Below, one piece after another: positions 26,752 through 36,322 of a stretch of DNA of 64,000 nt. The stretch covers positions 372,001 through 436,000 of the forward strand of contig NZ_JADCJY010000001.1 in assembly GCF_014982715.1 (NCBI RefSeq), in the 5' to 3' direction. The stretch is from Gallalistipes aquisgranensis. GTDB lineage: Bacteria; Bacteroidota; Bacteroidia; Bacteroidales; Rikenellaceae. Each line of letters starts with the position of its first letter. Position 1 is the first letter of the stretch. The notes under the pieces are model-generated. The model had not been told where the DNA came from. It made no database searches and saw only the letters and a list, made by a program, of their open reading frames with translations. The position numbers and the translations under genes were made by a program.

Positions 26752-29064
26752 TTATCGCGCCGCCCGTCCGGGAGCGTCGCTGAACGAGGTGGGGCGTGCC
26801 GCGTCCGAGGTCCCCCTCGAACGGTTCGGCCGGTCGCTCATAGAGAAATCGAGCCGTCCGCCCCGTTGCAGCATGGCATGGGTGAAGTAGTTCCGGTCGT
26901 ACGGACGTCCGTCGATCGTCAGGCGGTCGATGTAGACGTTCCGGTCGGAGTTCTCCGGAGCGTTGATCTCCAGTTTCTTCCCGTCGGCCAGCGTGACCGT
27001 CATTTTGCGGAAAAGCGGGGAGCCGAGGGCGTATTCGCCGTTGACGGGACAGACCGGATAGAAGCCCATGGCCGACAGCACGTACCAGGCCGAGGTCTGT
27101 CCGTTGTCCTCGTCGCCGCAATAGCCGTCGGGCGTGGGACGGTAGAGTCGCCTCATCGCCTGGCGGCTCCAGTATTGCGCCTTCCAGGGCTGTCCGACCC
27201 AGTCGTAGAGATAGATCATGTGCTGGATGGGTTGGTTGCCGTGGGCGTATTGTCCGAGGCCGGCCACCTGCATTTCGCGTATTTCGTGGGTCACGATGCC
27301 GTAGAAGGATTCGTCGAAGACGGGCGGCATTCTGAAAACGGAGTCGAGCATGCGGACCATCCGCTGCCGGCCGCCCATCAGTGCCATCAGTCCGGCGGGA
27401 TCGTGGAACACGCTCCAGGAGTAGTGCCAGCTGTTGCCTTCGGTGAATTCTCCGCCCCAGGCGAACGGATCGAAATCGTTTCGGAACCCGCCTTTCGAAT
27501 CCCGTCCGGCCATCAGTCCGCAGGTCGGGTGGAAGAGGTTTTTGTAGTTGAGCGAACGGTCCGCGAAAACTTTCCGTGTCTTTTCGTCCTTGTTCATGTA
27601 TTCGGCCAGACGCAGCACGCAGTAGTCGTCGTAGGCGTATTCCAGTGTGCGTGCGGCGCTCTCTTTCACTCCCGCGTCGGTCGGGACGTAACCCAGACGG
27701 TCGTAAAGGCCGATACCGGCCCGGCCGACCGACGTGATGGTCGGATGGGCGTGGTAGGCATTCTTATAGACGGCCTCCCAAAGTACGTCCAGATTGTCTT
27801 TGACGCCGTTCAGGATGACTGCCGAGGCCACAACCGAAGCCGAATTGGAGCCCACCATGCAGTCCACGTGGCCCGGGGATACCCATTCGGGCAGCCAGCC
27901 GCTTTCGCGGTAGGTGTTGGCCAGCCCTTCCAGGAAATTCCGGCTGAATTCCGGGTAGAAAAGATTGAAAAAGGGGTGCACGGCCCGGAACGTGTCCCAG
28001 AATCCGTTGTCCGTGTACATGCGGCCCGGCAGCACCTTGCCGTTGAAAGGGCTGTAATGGACGAGCTTCCCGTCCGCATCGTATTCGTGCAGTTCACGCG
28101 GGTAGAGGAGCATGCGGTACAGGGCCGAGTAGAACGTGCGCAGGCGGATGGCATCGCCGGCTTCATCATCCTCCACGGCGAATCGTGACAGGTGGCTGTT
28201 CCATACGTCGTGTCCTTCCCGGCGGATACGGTTGAAATCTTTCTCCCCGATCTCGCGGGCCAGATTGCGTTCGGCCTGTTCGGGGCTGATGAACGAGGTG
28301 GCCATGCGGACCGTTACCGGTTCGTCCCGTTTCGTCTCGAACGTCACGACGGCGCCTCCGCGCGAGACATTCTCCGACTCGTCGCCCTCGGCGAAGCCGC
28401 CGTCGCGCCAGAGGGTTGCCGAGGCAAACGGCCGGTCGAAACGGATGACGAAGTAGTTTCTGAAGTTGCCCGGTTTGCGCTCGGGGCCGAATCCGTAGGA
28501 ATCGGTCGTGTAACCTACTATTTTTCGTTCGCGGGGGATGATCTTCACGTAGGATTTCCCTGCGAAGGCGTCGATTACCACGTGGGAGCGGCGGCCCTCC
28601 GGGAAGGCGAACCGCATCATGCAGCCCCGCGGGGTGGGACTCATTTCGGCCGTGACGTCATGGTCGGCCAGATAGACGCTGTAATAGGCCGGTTCGACCG
28701 TTTCGGTCTTGTGGGAGAACCAGCTGCGGCGGTCCTCCTCGAGGAAGACCCGTTCCCCTACGGTCGGCATCAGCGAGAGCATGCCGTAGTCGCCGGCCCA
28801 CGGGCTGGGCTGGTGGGTCTGCTTGAAGGCCACGATGTGGCTGTCGGTATAGGAGTATTGCCATTTGTCTCCGTTGACATCGGTCTGGGGGGTCCAATGG
28901 TTCATTCCCCACGGGCGGGCGATGCAGGGGTAGAGGTTTCCGTTCGAAAGTCCGGGGTCGTTCAGCGATCCGATGACGGGATCGACATATCGTACATAGT
29001 CCCTTTGGGCGAAAAGTTGGATGCCTGCCGCGAGGGCCAGCATCGTGAAGAACAATTTTCTCAT
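26752..29064 (-). CDS. GH92 alpha-mannosidase, first gene of the PUL
   Basis: The 770-residue exo-acting enzyme has a signal peptide (about 1-19, ending LFAQ). GH92 landmarks are YVDPVIGS, the N-terminal beta-sandwich, and GYCGDEDNGQTSAWYVLSAM, with NSWHYSW and FPEGRRSHVV in between. GH92 enzymes are calcium-dependent and usually release alpha-1,2-, 1,3- or 1,6-linked mannose. The C-terminal ~30 residues are Arg/Ser/Pro-rich and look disordered. It opens the eight-gene operon, 18 bases before SusC. The upstream region holds a TAGTTTTG box and an inverted repeat. A mannosidase leading a Sus-like alpha-glucan unit is unexpected. Confidence 0.95.
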   Translation of the reverse strand: MRKLFFTMLALAAGIQLFAQRDYVRYVDPVIGSLNDPGLSNGNLYPCIARPWGMNHWTPQTDVNGDKWQYSYTDSHIVAFKQTHQPSPWAGDYGMLSLMPTVGERVFLEEDRRSWFSHKTETVEPAYYSVYLADHDVTAEMSPTPRGCMMRFAFPEGRRSHVVIDAFAGKSYVKIIPRERKIVGYTTDSYGFGPERKPGNFRNYFVIRFDRPFASATLWRDGGFAEGDESENVSRGGAVVTFETKRDEPVTVRMATSFISPEQAERNLAREIGEKDFNRIRREGHDVWNSHLSRFAVEDDEAGDAIRLRTFYSALYRMLLYPRELHEYDADGKLVHYSPFNGKVLPGRMYTDNGFWDTFRAVHPFFNLFYPEFSRNFLEGLANTYRESGWLPEWVSPGHVDCMVGSNSASVVASAVILNGVKDNLDVLWEAVYKNAYHAHPTITSVGRAGIGLYDRLGYVPTDAGVKESAARTLEYAYDDYCVLRLAEYMNKDEKTRKVFADRSLNYKNLFHPTCGLMAGRDSKGGFRNDFDPFAWGGEFTEGNSWHYSWSVFHDPAGLMALMGGRQRMVRMLDSVFRMPPVFDESFYGIVTHEIREMQVAGLGQYAHGNQPIQHMIYLYDWVGQPWKAQYWSRQAMRRLYRPTPDGYCGDEDNGQTSAWYVLSAMGFYPVCPVNGEYALGSPLFRKMTVTLADGKKLEINAPENSDRNVYIDRLTIDGRPYDRNYFTHAMLQRGGRLDFSMSDRPNRSRGTSDAARPTSFSDAPGRAAR

Positions 29065-29105
29065 GGTTCCGTTCGATAGTTTCAGGTGAGGGCCGGAGCC
29101 CGATA

Positions 29106-29113
29106 CAAAACTA
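29106..29113 (-). promoter_or_regulatory. Candidate -7 box of the GH92/SusCDEF operon
   Basis: Read on the minus strand this is TAGTTTTG, matching TAnnTTTG, about 42 bases before the GH92 start. No TTTG is found at the right -33 distance, as expected for a promoter that needs an activator. Confidence 0.5.
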
Positions 29114-29184
29114 TGCGAAATATATACTCAGGGTATTCCGAAGTAAACGTGAGGTAAAAAATAGCGGGATTCGGATTTTTTATC

Positions 29185-29196
29185 TGTTTGTAAACA
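29185..29196. repeat. 12-base inverted repeat upstream of the PUL promoter
   Basis: TGTTTGTAAACA has perfect 5-base arms around GT. It lies about 72 bases upstream of the candidate -7 box, in the only gap between the SusR-like gene and GH92. It could be an activator site; this is inferred from symmetry and place. Confidence 0.35.
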
Positions 29197-29257
29197 AGGT
29201 TGTTGTGGACCTCTCCTGTTTTTCGCGGAGTAAAAATCCCTTTTGTTCCCGGGGCGT

Positions 29258-30964
29258 TCAGATGCTTTCGGAACCGATCCGTTTTACCCGTTCTTCGAAG
29301 TCTTCTCCCGTGTTGAGGGCCTTCGACCGGACCTTGCTGCGGTAGTTGTAGACGGTGCGGGCGGTGTAGTTCAGGAAGGTGGCGATCTTGTTCGTATCCC
29401 GGATGCCCAGCCGGATCAGGGCGAAGATGCGCATTTCGTGGTTCAGCGACCCGTCTTCGTTCTCCGGATAGCGCTCCTCCTCGCGTAGCAGGGCGTTGAA
29501 CTCCTCCACGAAAGTCGGGTAGATGTTAAGAAAGGCCCGGTCGAAGTTGACGTAGAGTTCCCGGAGTTCCTGGGCCGTACCCTCGGTGTTGGAGGTCAGC
29601 CGGAGCAGGTCGGCGCTCTGTCCCGCCCGTATTTTGCGGTTGACCGTTACTTTGAAGGCTCGCAGTTTCTCGATGTACTCCGTGCAGATGTCCAGAAAGT
29701 TTCCGATGAAGAGCTCTTTGATATGGTTCGCTTCGGCCAGGTGGGCGTTGGTCTCCTGTTGGCGGCGGTTGGCGTTCTGCAGGATCGCGTTCAGGTTCTT
29801 GAGGCGGGAATTGGCGTTCTCGATATATTTGTTGGCCCGGGAGAGCCTCTTCATCTGGAGGGCGACGAATACTACGGCACCGATCAGAATGACCGACAGG
29901 ACGCTGATCATGGTCAGCATCATGCGGAGTTTGCGCTGCTGGCTGGCCCTGTCCAGTTCGTAGGCCTTGTCGATGATCGGGAGCACTTTGGAGGTCTGGA
30001 TGTTGCGCAGGCGGGCGTTGTAGAAGTTGGCGTCGTCGAGGCTCTTTTTGACGTAGCGGTTGGCCCGCCGCAGGTCGCCTTCCTGGAAGAGGAGTACGGC
30101 CAGCGCCCGGAGCGAAATGTTCTCCTTGATGCTGGCTTTCACGTCCGATAGGGCGGAGATGGTCAGGTACTCCTTCTGGCGGTCGTAATCGCCTTTCTCT
30201 CCGTAGATGTGCGAGAGAACGGAGGTGAGTGAAGCCATCTCCTTCGTGTCGGGCTCCACGCCGGGCAGGAAGTCCGTCAGTATCTTCTCGGCACTGTCGA
30301 GCCGGTTGCGCGCGATGTAGCGGTGTCCCGAATAGATCGCGTAATCGAAGGTGTTGCGATCGACGATCCTCAGCAGAGAATCCTGATAGAGCCCCCTGTT
30401 CCGGATCAGCTGGTCGAGGTTGTGCCCGTCCTGGTATTCGATCTGGTAGATGAAACATTCGATGTGGGTCTTGTAGTATTCGACCCGTTGCCGAAGGGTC
30501 AGGTCGCGGCTTGCGATCGAATTCAGAATGTCGAGGGCGTCGGCGAACATGCCTGCCTTGGCCTCGCTCCGCGCCCACTGGATTTTCCCGTCGTTCATCC
30601 ACTGCGTGTTCCCGAGCGACCGGGCTTCGGCGATGGTCCGCAGGGAGTAGCTGACGGCCGAGTCGCATTTGTAGGTTTCGTACTCCCGGGCCAGGTTCAG
30701 ACAGATAAAACACCGTGTTTCCGGAGAGAGCCCCGGTTCGGAAAGCTGTCCCTTGAGCCTCTCCAGATAAGCCTCTTTTCGCGCTACGTACTCCTTTTCG
30801 TTTCCGATGGCACGGTCCAGTTCGTGCAGCAGCGGTTCGGGGCTTCCTGCGAGGGCGGTGCAGGCCGACGACAGGAAACACAGCACGGACAAAATCCGCC
30901 GCCGCGGACCGAAACCCGGAGTGACAGCGGCAACCGTACGGTGTGGCAGTAAGATGCGGAGCAT
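29258..30964 (-). CDS. SusR-like membrane-spanning transcriptional regulator (TPR, TM, DUF6377-like)
   Basis: The protein (568 aa) has an N-terminal signal/anchor, a periplasmic stretch of TPR-like helices (about 50-330), one membrane segment (MMLTMISVLSVILIGAVVFVAL, about 345-366) and a coiled-coil. A cytoplasmic C-terminal part ends in a helix-turn-helix-like motif (RDTNKIATFLNYTARTVYNY). This architecture matches SusR of B. thetaiotaomicron, which activates the starch operon on sensing maltooligosaccharides. It lies directly upstream of, and in the same direction as, the GH92-SusCDEF-GH13 operon and probably controls it. The 193-base gap suggests separate transcription. Confidence 0.85.
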   Translation of the reverse strand: MLRILLPHRTVAAVTPGFGPRRRILSVLCFLSSACTALAGSPEPLLHELDRAIGNEKEYVARKEAYLERLKGQLSEPGLSPETRCFICLNLAREYETYKCDSAVSYSLRTIAEARSLGNTQWMNDGKIQWARSEAKAGMFADALDILNSIASRDLTLRQRVEYYKTHIECFIYQIEYQDGHNLDQLIRNRGLYQDSLLRIVDRNTFDYAIYSGHRYIARNRLDSAEKILTDFLPGVEPDTKEMASLTSVLSHIYGEKGDYDRQKEYLTISALSDVKASIKENISLRALAVLLFQEGDLRRANRYVKKSLDDANFYNARLRNIQTSKVLPIIDKAYELDRASQQRKLRMMLTMISVLSVILIGAVVFVALQMKRLSRANKYIENANSRLKNLNAILQNANRRQQETNAHLAEANHIKELFIGNFLDICTEYIEKLRAFKVTVNRKIRAGQSADLLRLTSNTEGTAQELRELYVNFDRAFLNIYPTFVEEFNALLREEERYPENEDGSLNHEMRIFALIRLGIRDTNKIATFLNYTARTVYNYRSKVRSKALNTGEDFEERVKRIGSESI

Positions 30965-30983
30965 AGGACGGTTTTCTTGTATA

Positions 30984-30991
30984 CAAATATA
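30984..30991 (-). promoter_or_regulatory. Candidate -7 box of the SusR-like gene
   Basis: On the minus strand this reads TATATTTG, a full TAnnTTTG match 20 bases before the start codon at 30964. Transcription would begin near 30976, leaving a very short leader. No clear TTTG lies at -33. Confidence 0.5.
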
Positions 30992-31104
30992 AAATAAATA
31001 ATTCGAAACACGATGAACGAATCGGGGCGGAATCTTTTTCCTCCGGGGGAAAGTGCTTGTACCCTGTCTTTTGCCGGAACGGGACGAAAAGGAAAAACTG
31101 AGAT

Positions 31105-31134
31105 TATCCGGTCAAAAATGGCAGTATCCGGTCA
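31105..31134 (+). repeat. Two 10-base direct repeats, likely activator site for GH88/GH106
   Basis: TATCCGGTCA occurs at 31105-31114 and again at 31125-31134, exactly 20 bases (two helical turns) apart. The pair lies 50-80 bases upstream of the candidate -7 box at 31184. Direct repeats at this spacing are typical of AraC-type or hybrid two-component regulator sites in Bacteroidetes. Confidence 0.5.
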
Positions 31135-31183
31135 GATGCAGGGACTGTCCCGCCGGGTGTATCGTCTTTTCCGGGCTAAATTT

Positions 31184-31191
31184 TATTTTTG
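31184..31191 (+). promoter_or_regulatory. Candidate -7 box of the GH88/GH106 operon
   Basis: TATTTTTG matches TAnnTTTG and lacks a -33 TTTG. Transcription would start near 31199 and give a leader of about 160 bases before the GH88 gene. The 398-base interval 30965-31362 holds this box, the direct repeats and the SusR-like promoter; I see no gene in it. Confidence 0.45.
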
Positions 31192-31362
31192 TGGGCATGC
31201 CTTCCGTATGGCGGGAAGACGGAGTCGTTTCGGGAATGCCTGTCCGGAAGTGCGGTCGGATGAAGAAGTCCGGCGGGGGCTGTTTCGCGGCCCGCGGAAT
31301 TTTTAGTGCTAACCTGCAGGTGTCCGGAAAAACCGGAGCTTGTTTATTGAACAAAAGAGAGA

Positions 31363-32571
31363 ATGAAAATTTATTCTTCGGTGGCAGCGGTCTTTTGCTG
31401 TTTGGCCGTCGCCGGGTGTTCCACCCATGAAAAAGAGATGAGCGCACTCGTGAACGGCAGTCTGCACACGGCTGCCGTGCAGTCGGAACGGATGGCGGAG
31501 AGCCTGATGGACAGGCCTGACGAACTGCCCCGGACGATCGGGAAGGACGGGAAACTGATGACCTCGAAGTCGAACTGGTGGACGAGCGGTTTCTTTCCGG
31601 GGGTGCTGTGGTATCTGTACGAGGCGGAAGGCGACGATTCGCTGAAAATGTATGCGGAGAATTTCACCCGCAGGGTGGAGAAGGAGCAGTTCACGACCGA
31701 CAACCACGATGTGGGGTTCATGCTCTATTGCAGTTTCGGGAACGGGTTGCGTCTGACCGGTAATGAGGAGTATGCGAAAGTGCTCCTGCAGGGAGCCCGG
31801 TCGCTGAGTACGCGGTTCCGGCCGCAGGTGGGATGTATCCGCTCGTGGGACTGGAACCGGCAGGTGTGGCAGTATCCGGTCATCATCGACAATATGATGA
31901 ATCTGGAGTTGCTGTCGTGGGCGTCGAAATATTCGGGCGATCCGAAGTTCGCGGAGATCGCGCGGTCGCATGCCGACGTGACGATGAAGCATCATTTCCG
32001 TCCGGACCACAGCAGTTACCATGTGGTCTCCTATGATACGATTACGGGACAGCCCGAAAAAAAGAATACGTGTCAGGGATATGCCCACGAGTCGTCGTGG
32101 GCCCGGGGACAAGCCTGGGCCCTGTACGGATACACGATGATGTACCGCGAGACCGGCGACAGGAAATATCTGGATCATGCCGGGAATGTGGCCCGCTTCA
32201 TCATGGACCATCCCCGGCTGCCGGAAGACAAGATTCCTTACTGGGATTTCGACGCTCCCGACATTCCCGATGCCCCGCGCGATGCCTCGGCCGGAGCGAT
32301 CATGGCTTCCGCTTTGATCGAACTGAGCCTCTGCACGGAGGGAGATTTCTCGAAACGGTGCCTTTCGGTGGCGGAGACCCAGCTGAAGACGCTCTCCTCC
32401 CCCGAGTATTTGGCCGAGCCGGGGACGAACTGCCATTTCATCCTGAAACATTCGGTGGGGAATTATCCCGGCAAGTCCGAGGTGGACGTTCCGCTGACCT
32501 ATGCCGATTATTATTATGTAGAGGCACTGGTGCGTTATAAACGGGATGTATTGAAAGAGAACATGCGATAA
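31363..32571 (+). CDS. GH88 unsaturated glucuronyl/galacturonyl hydrolase lipoprotein
   Basis: The product (402 aa) has a lipobox (AVFCCLAVAGC). The (alpha/alpha)6-barrel has the two conserved Asp positions of the family in NHDVGF (D116) and VIIDNMMN (D176), plus WARGQAWALYGY and DASAGAIMASAL. GH88 enzymes hydrate and remove the unsaturated uronic acid left by polysaccharide lyases on glycosaminoglycans, ulvan, gellan or similar polymers. It is followed 12 bases later by the GH106 gene, so the pair probably attacks a glycan with both uronic acid and rhamnose. No lyase is found within the window. Confidence 0.93.
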   Translation: MKIYSSVAAVFCCLAVAGCSTHEKEMSALVNGSLHTAAVQSERMAESLMDRPDELPRTIGKDGKLMTSKSNWWTSGFFPGVLWYLYEAEGDDSLKMYAENFTRRVEKEQFTTDNHDVGFMLYCSFGNGLRLTGNEEYAKVLLQGARSLSTRFRPQVGCIRSWDWNRQVWQYPVIIDNMMNLELLSWASKYSGDPKFAEIARSHADVTMKHHFRPDHSSYHVVSYDTITGQPEKKNTCQGYAHESSWARGQAWALYGYTMMYRETGDRKYLDHAGNVARFIMDHPRLPEDKIPYWDFDAPDIPDAPRDASAGAIMASALIELSLCTEGDFSKRCLSVAETQLKTLSSPEYLAEPGTNCHFILKHSVGNYPGKSEVDVPLTYADYYYVEALVRYKRDVLKENMR

Positions 32572-32583
32572 AATTCCTGAACG

Positions 32584-35500
32584 ATGCCGAGACTTTTACT
32601 GTGTGCCGCGGCCGCGTGCTGCTGGCTGTCGCTCTGCGGGCAGGAGGGCGGGAGCGCCGTCCCCCTTTTCAACCGGACCGAACCTGGCCGGTGCAAACCG
32701 GTCGCCGAACTGGAACGTGATTTCGAACGGCTCTCCGACAAGGCGCGTCCCTATACCTATTGGTTCTGGATGAACGGCAACATTACGAAGGAAGGCATCA
32801 CGAAGGACCTGGAGGCCATGCACCGGATCGGTGTGGGCGGGGTTTTCAATCTGGAAGGGGGAACGGGCATTCCCAAGGGTCCCGTCACTTATCTGAGCGG
32901 GGAGTGGTCCGAGCTGAAGGCTCACGCCGTCGCCGAAGCGGCCCGTCTCGGCATCGACTACGTGATGCACAACTGTCCGGGGTGGTCCTCGAGCGGAGGG
33001 CCGTGGATCACCCCCGAATATTCCATGCAGAAACTGACCTGGAGCGAAATCGAACTGACCGGGGGAGCGGAAGCCGATACGCTGCTGCCGCAGCCGCCGA
33101 CCGTACAGGGATATTACCGGGATGTGGCTGTGCTGGCCTTCCCTTCGTTCGAAAACGGGAAGCCGGTCGCTTTTTCGGACTGGAAGCGATTGAACAACAG
33201 TGTGTTCAATCATGACGGGAGGATTGGGATACAGGAGTATGACCGGCAGCAGGTCATCGACCCGGCCACCGTCGTCGACCTTTCCGGAAATCTGATTTCG
33301 GAAGGGCGTCTTTCGTGGCGTGTCCCGCAGGGGCGCTGGACCGTCATCCGGCTGGGACATACCTCCACCGGACAGAGGAACTGCGCGGCTCCCGATACGG
33401 GCGTAGGGCTCGAATGCGACAAGTTCAGCAAAGAGGCGATCCGTCTGCATTTCAATAAAATGATGGACCGGTTGTACCCGCTGATCGAGCCCTATGTGGA
33501 TAAAATCCGGATCGGGCTGGAGATCGACAGCTGGGAGGTCGGCATGCAGAACTGGACGGCAGGGTTCGAGGACGAATTCCTCCGGCGGGCCGGCTATGAC
33601 CCGATCCGCTTCCTGCCTGCGATGACGGGCAAGATCGTGGGGGACCGTGAACGGACGGAACGTTTCCTGTGGGATGTCCGCAGGGTTCAGGCCGACCTGC
33701 TTGCCGACAACTATTACGGGGAATTCCGCCGTTTGTGCAACCGTTACGGGTTGATCTCCTACTGCGAACCTTACGACCGGGGTCCGATGGAGGAGTTGCA
33801 GATCGGTGCGAGGGTGGACGGGGTGATGGGTGAGTTCTGGAACGGACTTTCGGCGATTTTCCAGAACAACCTGATGATGCGCCGCACCACCAAACTGGCC
33901 TCTTCGATCGCCCACACCAACGGGCAGCGGATCGTAGGGGCCGAGGCATTCACCTCGGAACCCGAGTCGGGCCGCTGGCAGGAGTATCCCTTCGCCCTGA
34001 AAGCCGTGGGAGACAAGGCCTTTACGGAAGGTATCAACCGCATGGTCGTCCACCGCTACGCAATGCAGCCGCATCCGACGGCGGCGCCGGCCATGACCCT
34101 CGGGCCATGGGGTATCCATTTCGACCGTACCAATACGTGGTGGGAACCGGCCCGGGCCTGGATGGACTATCTGAACCGTTGCCAGACCGTCCTGCAGGAG
34201 GGTCTGTTCGTGGCGGATTTCGCCTATTTCATCGGGGAGGAGGTGGTGGGCTACACCGATGTCCACCGGAAGGACCTGACCCCGGTGCCTCCCGAAGGGT
34301 ACGATTACGACCTGATGAACTCCGAGACCCTGCTGCGGAGGGCCCGGGTGGAGAATGGACGTATGGTGCTGCCGGACGGGATGAGTTACCGGGCACTCGT
34401 GTTGCAGGGCCGTTCCCGCATGACGTTGGGGGTATTGAAAAAATTGGATGCGATGGTTGCCGGGGGATTGACGCTGATCGGACCGCGGCCGGAACATTCG
34501 CTGGGGCTGGCGGCATATTCGCCGGAGAACGAGGCGTCGTTCGTCCGGCTTTGCGATCGTCTGTGGGGGACCGGGACCGGGCCGGTCGTCGACAGGAGGA
34601 TCGGTGCGGGCCGTGTTCTCTCCGGGATGAAGATGGAAGAGGCGGTGGACAGACTGGAACTGGGACCCGATTTCGAAGTGGTCTCCAATCCGGGGAACAT
34701 TCCCGTACGCTATATCCACCGGAGGATCGGAGAGGCCGATGCCTATTTCGTGTCGAATCAGCGGAGAAGTGCCGGGGAGGTCGTGTGCCGGTTCCGGGTG
34801 GGGGATAAAGTGCCCGAGTTCTGGAATCCCGTGACGGGCGAAGTCGCTTCTGCCGTGATGTACCGGGCCGACGGGGAGTATGTTTCCGTACCCGTCCAGC
34901 TGGAGGAGTACGGCTCCGTGTTCGTGGTCTTCCGGCCCGGGAAGCCGCGGAAGGTGCTGACTGCGGTCCTGCGGGATGGAAGCGTGGTGGCGGATGCCTC
35001 CGCCTCCGGTACCGGAGAAGAGGGGCGGACGCTTTGTCCGGATGTGCGGGACGATTTTTCGGTCGCCCTGTGGGTGAAGCCCGAATCGGACGTGATGCTG
35101 AATACCGATAATCCGATGGGGTACATTCCTCATCCGTGGACGGAGTACTATGCGATATATCCCTCCGGAGGGGCGGCTCTGTACGGTGAAGGACATGCAA
35201 CCTGCGGAGTGGCCGTCGGCCGAAACGGGGTGGCCGTGTGGGAGAACGAGAAGGGTTATCCCGAATTCCGGCTGGCGGCGGAACGGCCTCTGTCGGGCTG
35301 GACTCATCTGTGTCTGGTTTACGAGGGAGGCGTGCCCTCGGTCTATATCGACGGAATGTTGGCCGCCCGGGGCGAAAAGTCGCGGAGGAGTGTGCATCCC
35401 GGGCTGAATGCAGCCACACTGGCGGAGGGAGCTTCCTATTACAACGGGGATATGACCCGTCTCGTGCTGATCCGCCGGGCGGTGGACGCCGGGGAGATCG

Positions 35501-36267
35501 GACGGATGCGGGCCCGGGGATTCGCTCCGGAGGAGACCGGGCGGGCCCTCGACTGGATGTTCTCGGGGAATGCCTGGCTGGTGTGGCTTGAAGGCGATTA
35601 CGTGACGGTGGCATCGGACGGTACGCGCCGTCGGGTGCCGGTGCGGAATATCGGTCGTCCTGTGGGGCTCGATGGCGCGTGGAGCGTCCGCTTTCCTGCC
35701 GGATCGGGTGCTCCCGGCCGGATTACGCTCCCGGAACTCGGATCGCTGCACCGGCATCCGCAGGAGGGTGTGCGCTATTTCTCCGGCACGGCGGAATATA
35801 CGAAGGAATTTACCGTGGATGCTTCGCTTCTGGGCGATGGACGTCTGTTCTGGCTGGACCTGGGCCGGGTGGAGGTGATGGCCGAAGTGGAGGTGAACGG
35901 GGTGAACAAAGGGATTCTGTGGACGAAACCCTACCGGGTCGATGTTACCGATGCGTTGAAGCCGGGCAGGAATACGCTGACGGTGCGGGTGACCAATCAA
36001 TGGACCAACCGCCTGATCGGGGACGAACAACTGCCCGAGGAGAACGATTACGTGCCGGGAGGGGGCGGCTACGGTCTTGCGGCGCTGAGCCGGGGTGCGA
36101 TCCGTTCGCTGCCCGAGTGGTACCGGAACGGAGATGAGAAACCGGCGGGGGGGCGCATCGCGTTCGCCACATGGAAGCATTACCGCAAGGACTCTCCGCT
36201 GCTGGAGTCGGGGCTGATCGGTCCCGTCCGGCTCGTTCCCGCCCGCAGGATGAAGGTACCGGAATGA
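32584..36267 (+). CDS. GH106 alpha-L-rhamnosidase-like enzyme with LamG-like insertion
   Basis: The 1227-residue protein has a signal or lipobox region (CWLSLC). The N-terminal catalytic part shows GH106 features: [50 protein letters not shown] and [18 protein letters not shown] concanavalin/LamG-like domain is inserted at about 805-985 ([35 protein letters not shown]). A GH2-type sandwich domain closes the protein ([33 protein letters not shown]). GH106 enzymes release alpha-L-rhamnose from pectins and related polymers. The LamG insertion is not part of the basic family and may bind substrate. It follows GH88 by 12 bases. Confidence 0.9.
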   Translation: MPRLLLCAAAACCWLSLCGQEGGSAVPLFNRTEPGRCKPVAELERDFERLSDKARPYTYWFWMNGNITKEGITKDLEAMHRIGVGGVFNLEGGTGIPKGPVTYLSGEWSELKAHAVAEAARLGIDYVMHNCPGWSSSGGPWITPEYSMQKLTWSEIELTGGAEADTLLPQPPTVQGYYRDVAVLAFPSFENGKPVAFSDWKRLNNSVFNHDGRIGIQEYDRQQVIDPATVVDLSGNLISEGRLSWRVPQGRWTVIRLGHTSTGQRNCAAPDTGVGLECDKFSKEAIRLHFNKMMDRLYPLIEPYVDKIRIGLEIDSWEVGMQNWTAGFEDEFLRRAGYDPIRFLPAMTGKIVGDRERTERFLWDVRRVQADLLADNYYGEFRRLCNRYGLISYCEPYDRGPMEELQIGARVDGVMGEFWNGLSAIFQNNLMMRRTTKLASSIAHTNGQRIVGAEAFTSEPESGRWQEYPFALKAVGDKAFTEGINRMVVHRYAMQPHPTAAPAMTLGPWGIHFDRTNTWWEPARAWMDYLNRCQTVLQEGLFVADFAYFIGEEVVGYTDVHRKDLTPVPPEGYDYDLMNSETLLRRARVENGRMVLPDGMSYRALVLQGRSRMTLGVLKKLDAMVAGGLTLIGPRPEHSLGLAAYSPENEASFVRLCDRLWGTGTGPVVDRRIGAGRVLSGMKMEEAVDRLELGPDFEVVSNPGNIPVRYIHRRIGEADAYFVSNQRRSAGEVVCRFRVGDKVPEFWNPVTGEVASAVMYRADGEYVSVPVQLEEYGSVFVVFRPGKPRKVLTAVLRDGSVVADASASGTGEEGRTLCPDVRDDFSVALWVKPESDVMLNTDNPMGYIPHPWTEYYAIYPSGGAALYGEGHATCGVAVGRNGVAVWENEKGYPEFRLAAERPLSGWTHLCLVYEGGVPSVYIDGMLAARGEKSRRSVHPGLNAATLAEGASYYNGDMTRLVLIRRAVDAGEIGRMRARGFAPEETGRALDWMFSGNAWLVWLEGDYVTVASDGTRRRVPVRNIGRPVGLDGAWSVRFPAGSGAPGRITLPELGSLHRHPQEGVRYFSGTAEYTKEFTVDASLLGDGRLFWLDLGRVEVMAEVEVNGVNKGILWTKPYRVDVTDALKPGRNTLTVRVTNQWTNRLIGDEQLPEENDYVPGGGGYGLAALSRGAIRSLPEWYRNGDEKPAGGRIAFATWKHYRKDSPLLESGLIGPVRLVPARRMKVPE

Positions 36268-36322
36268 CGGGGCTTTATTCCTGTCTCTGCGGGGTGCGGG
36301 CGGGGCTTCGGCTTTGGGCCCG

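Noticed and set aside
31013-31306. 97-codon plus-strand frame before GH88
   Set aside because: It crosses the direct repeats and promoter box; composition is not protein-like and no family is seen.
32596-36180. 1194-codon frame opposite GH106
   Set aside because: Antisense shadow; no signal peptide or domain, and the sense gene has clear family motifs.
36268-36322. Possible terminator between GH106 and the nitroreductase gene
   Set aside because: Only 5-base pairings (CGGGC/GCCCG) with a long loop could be found.
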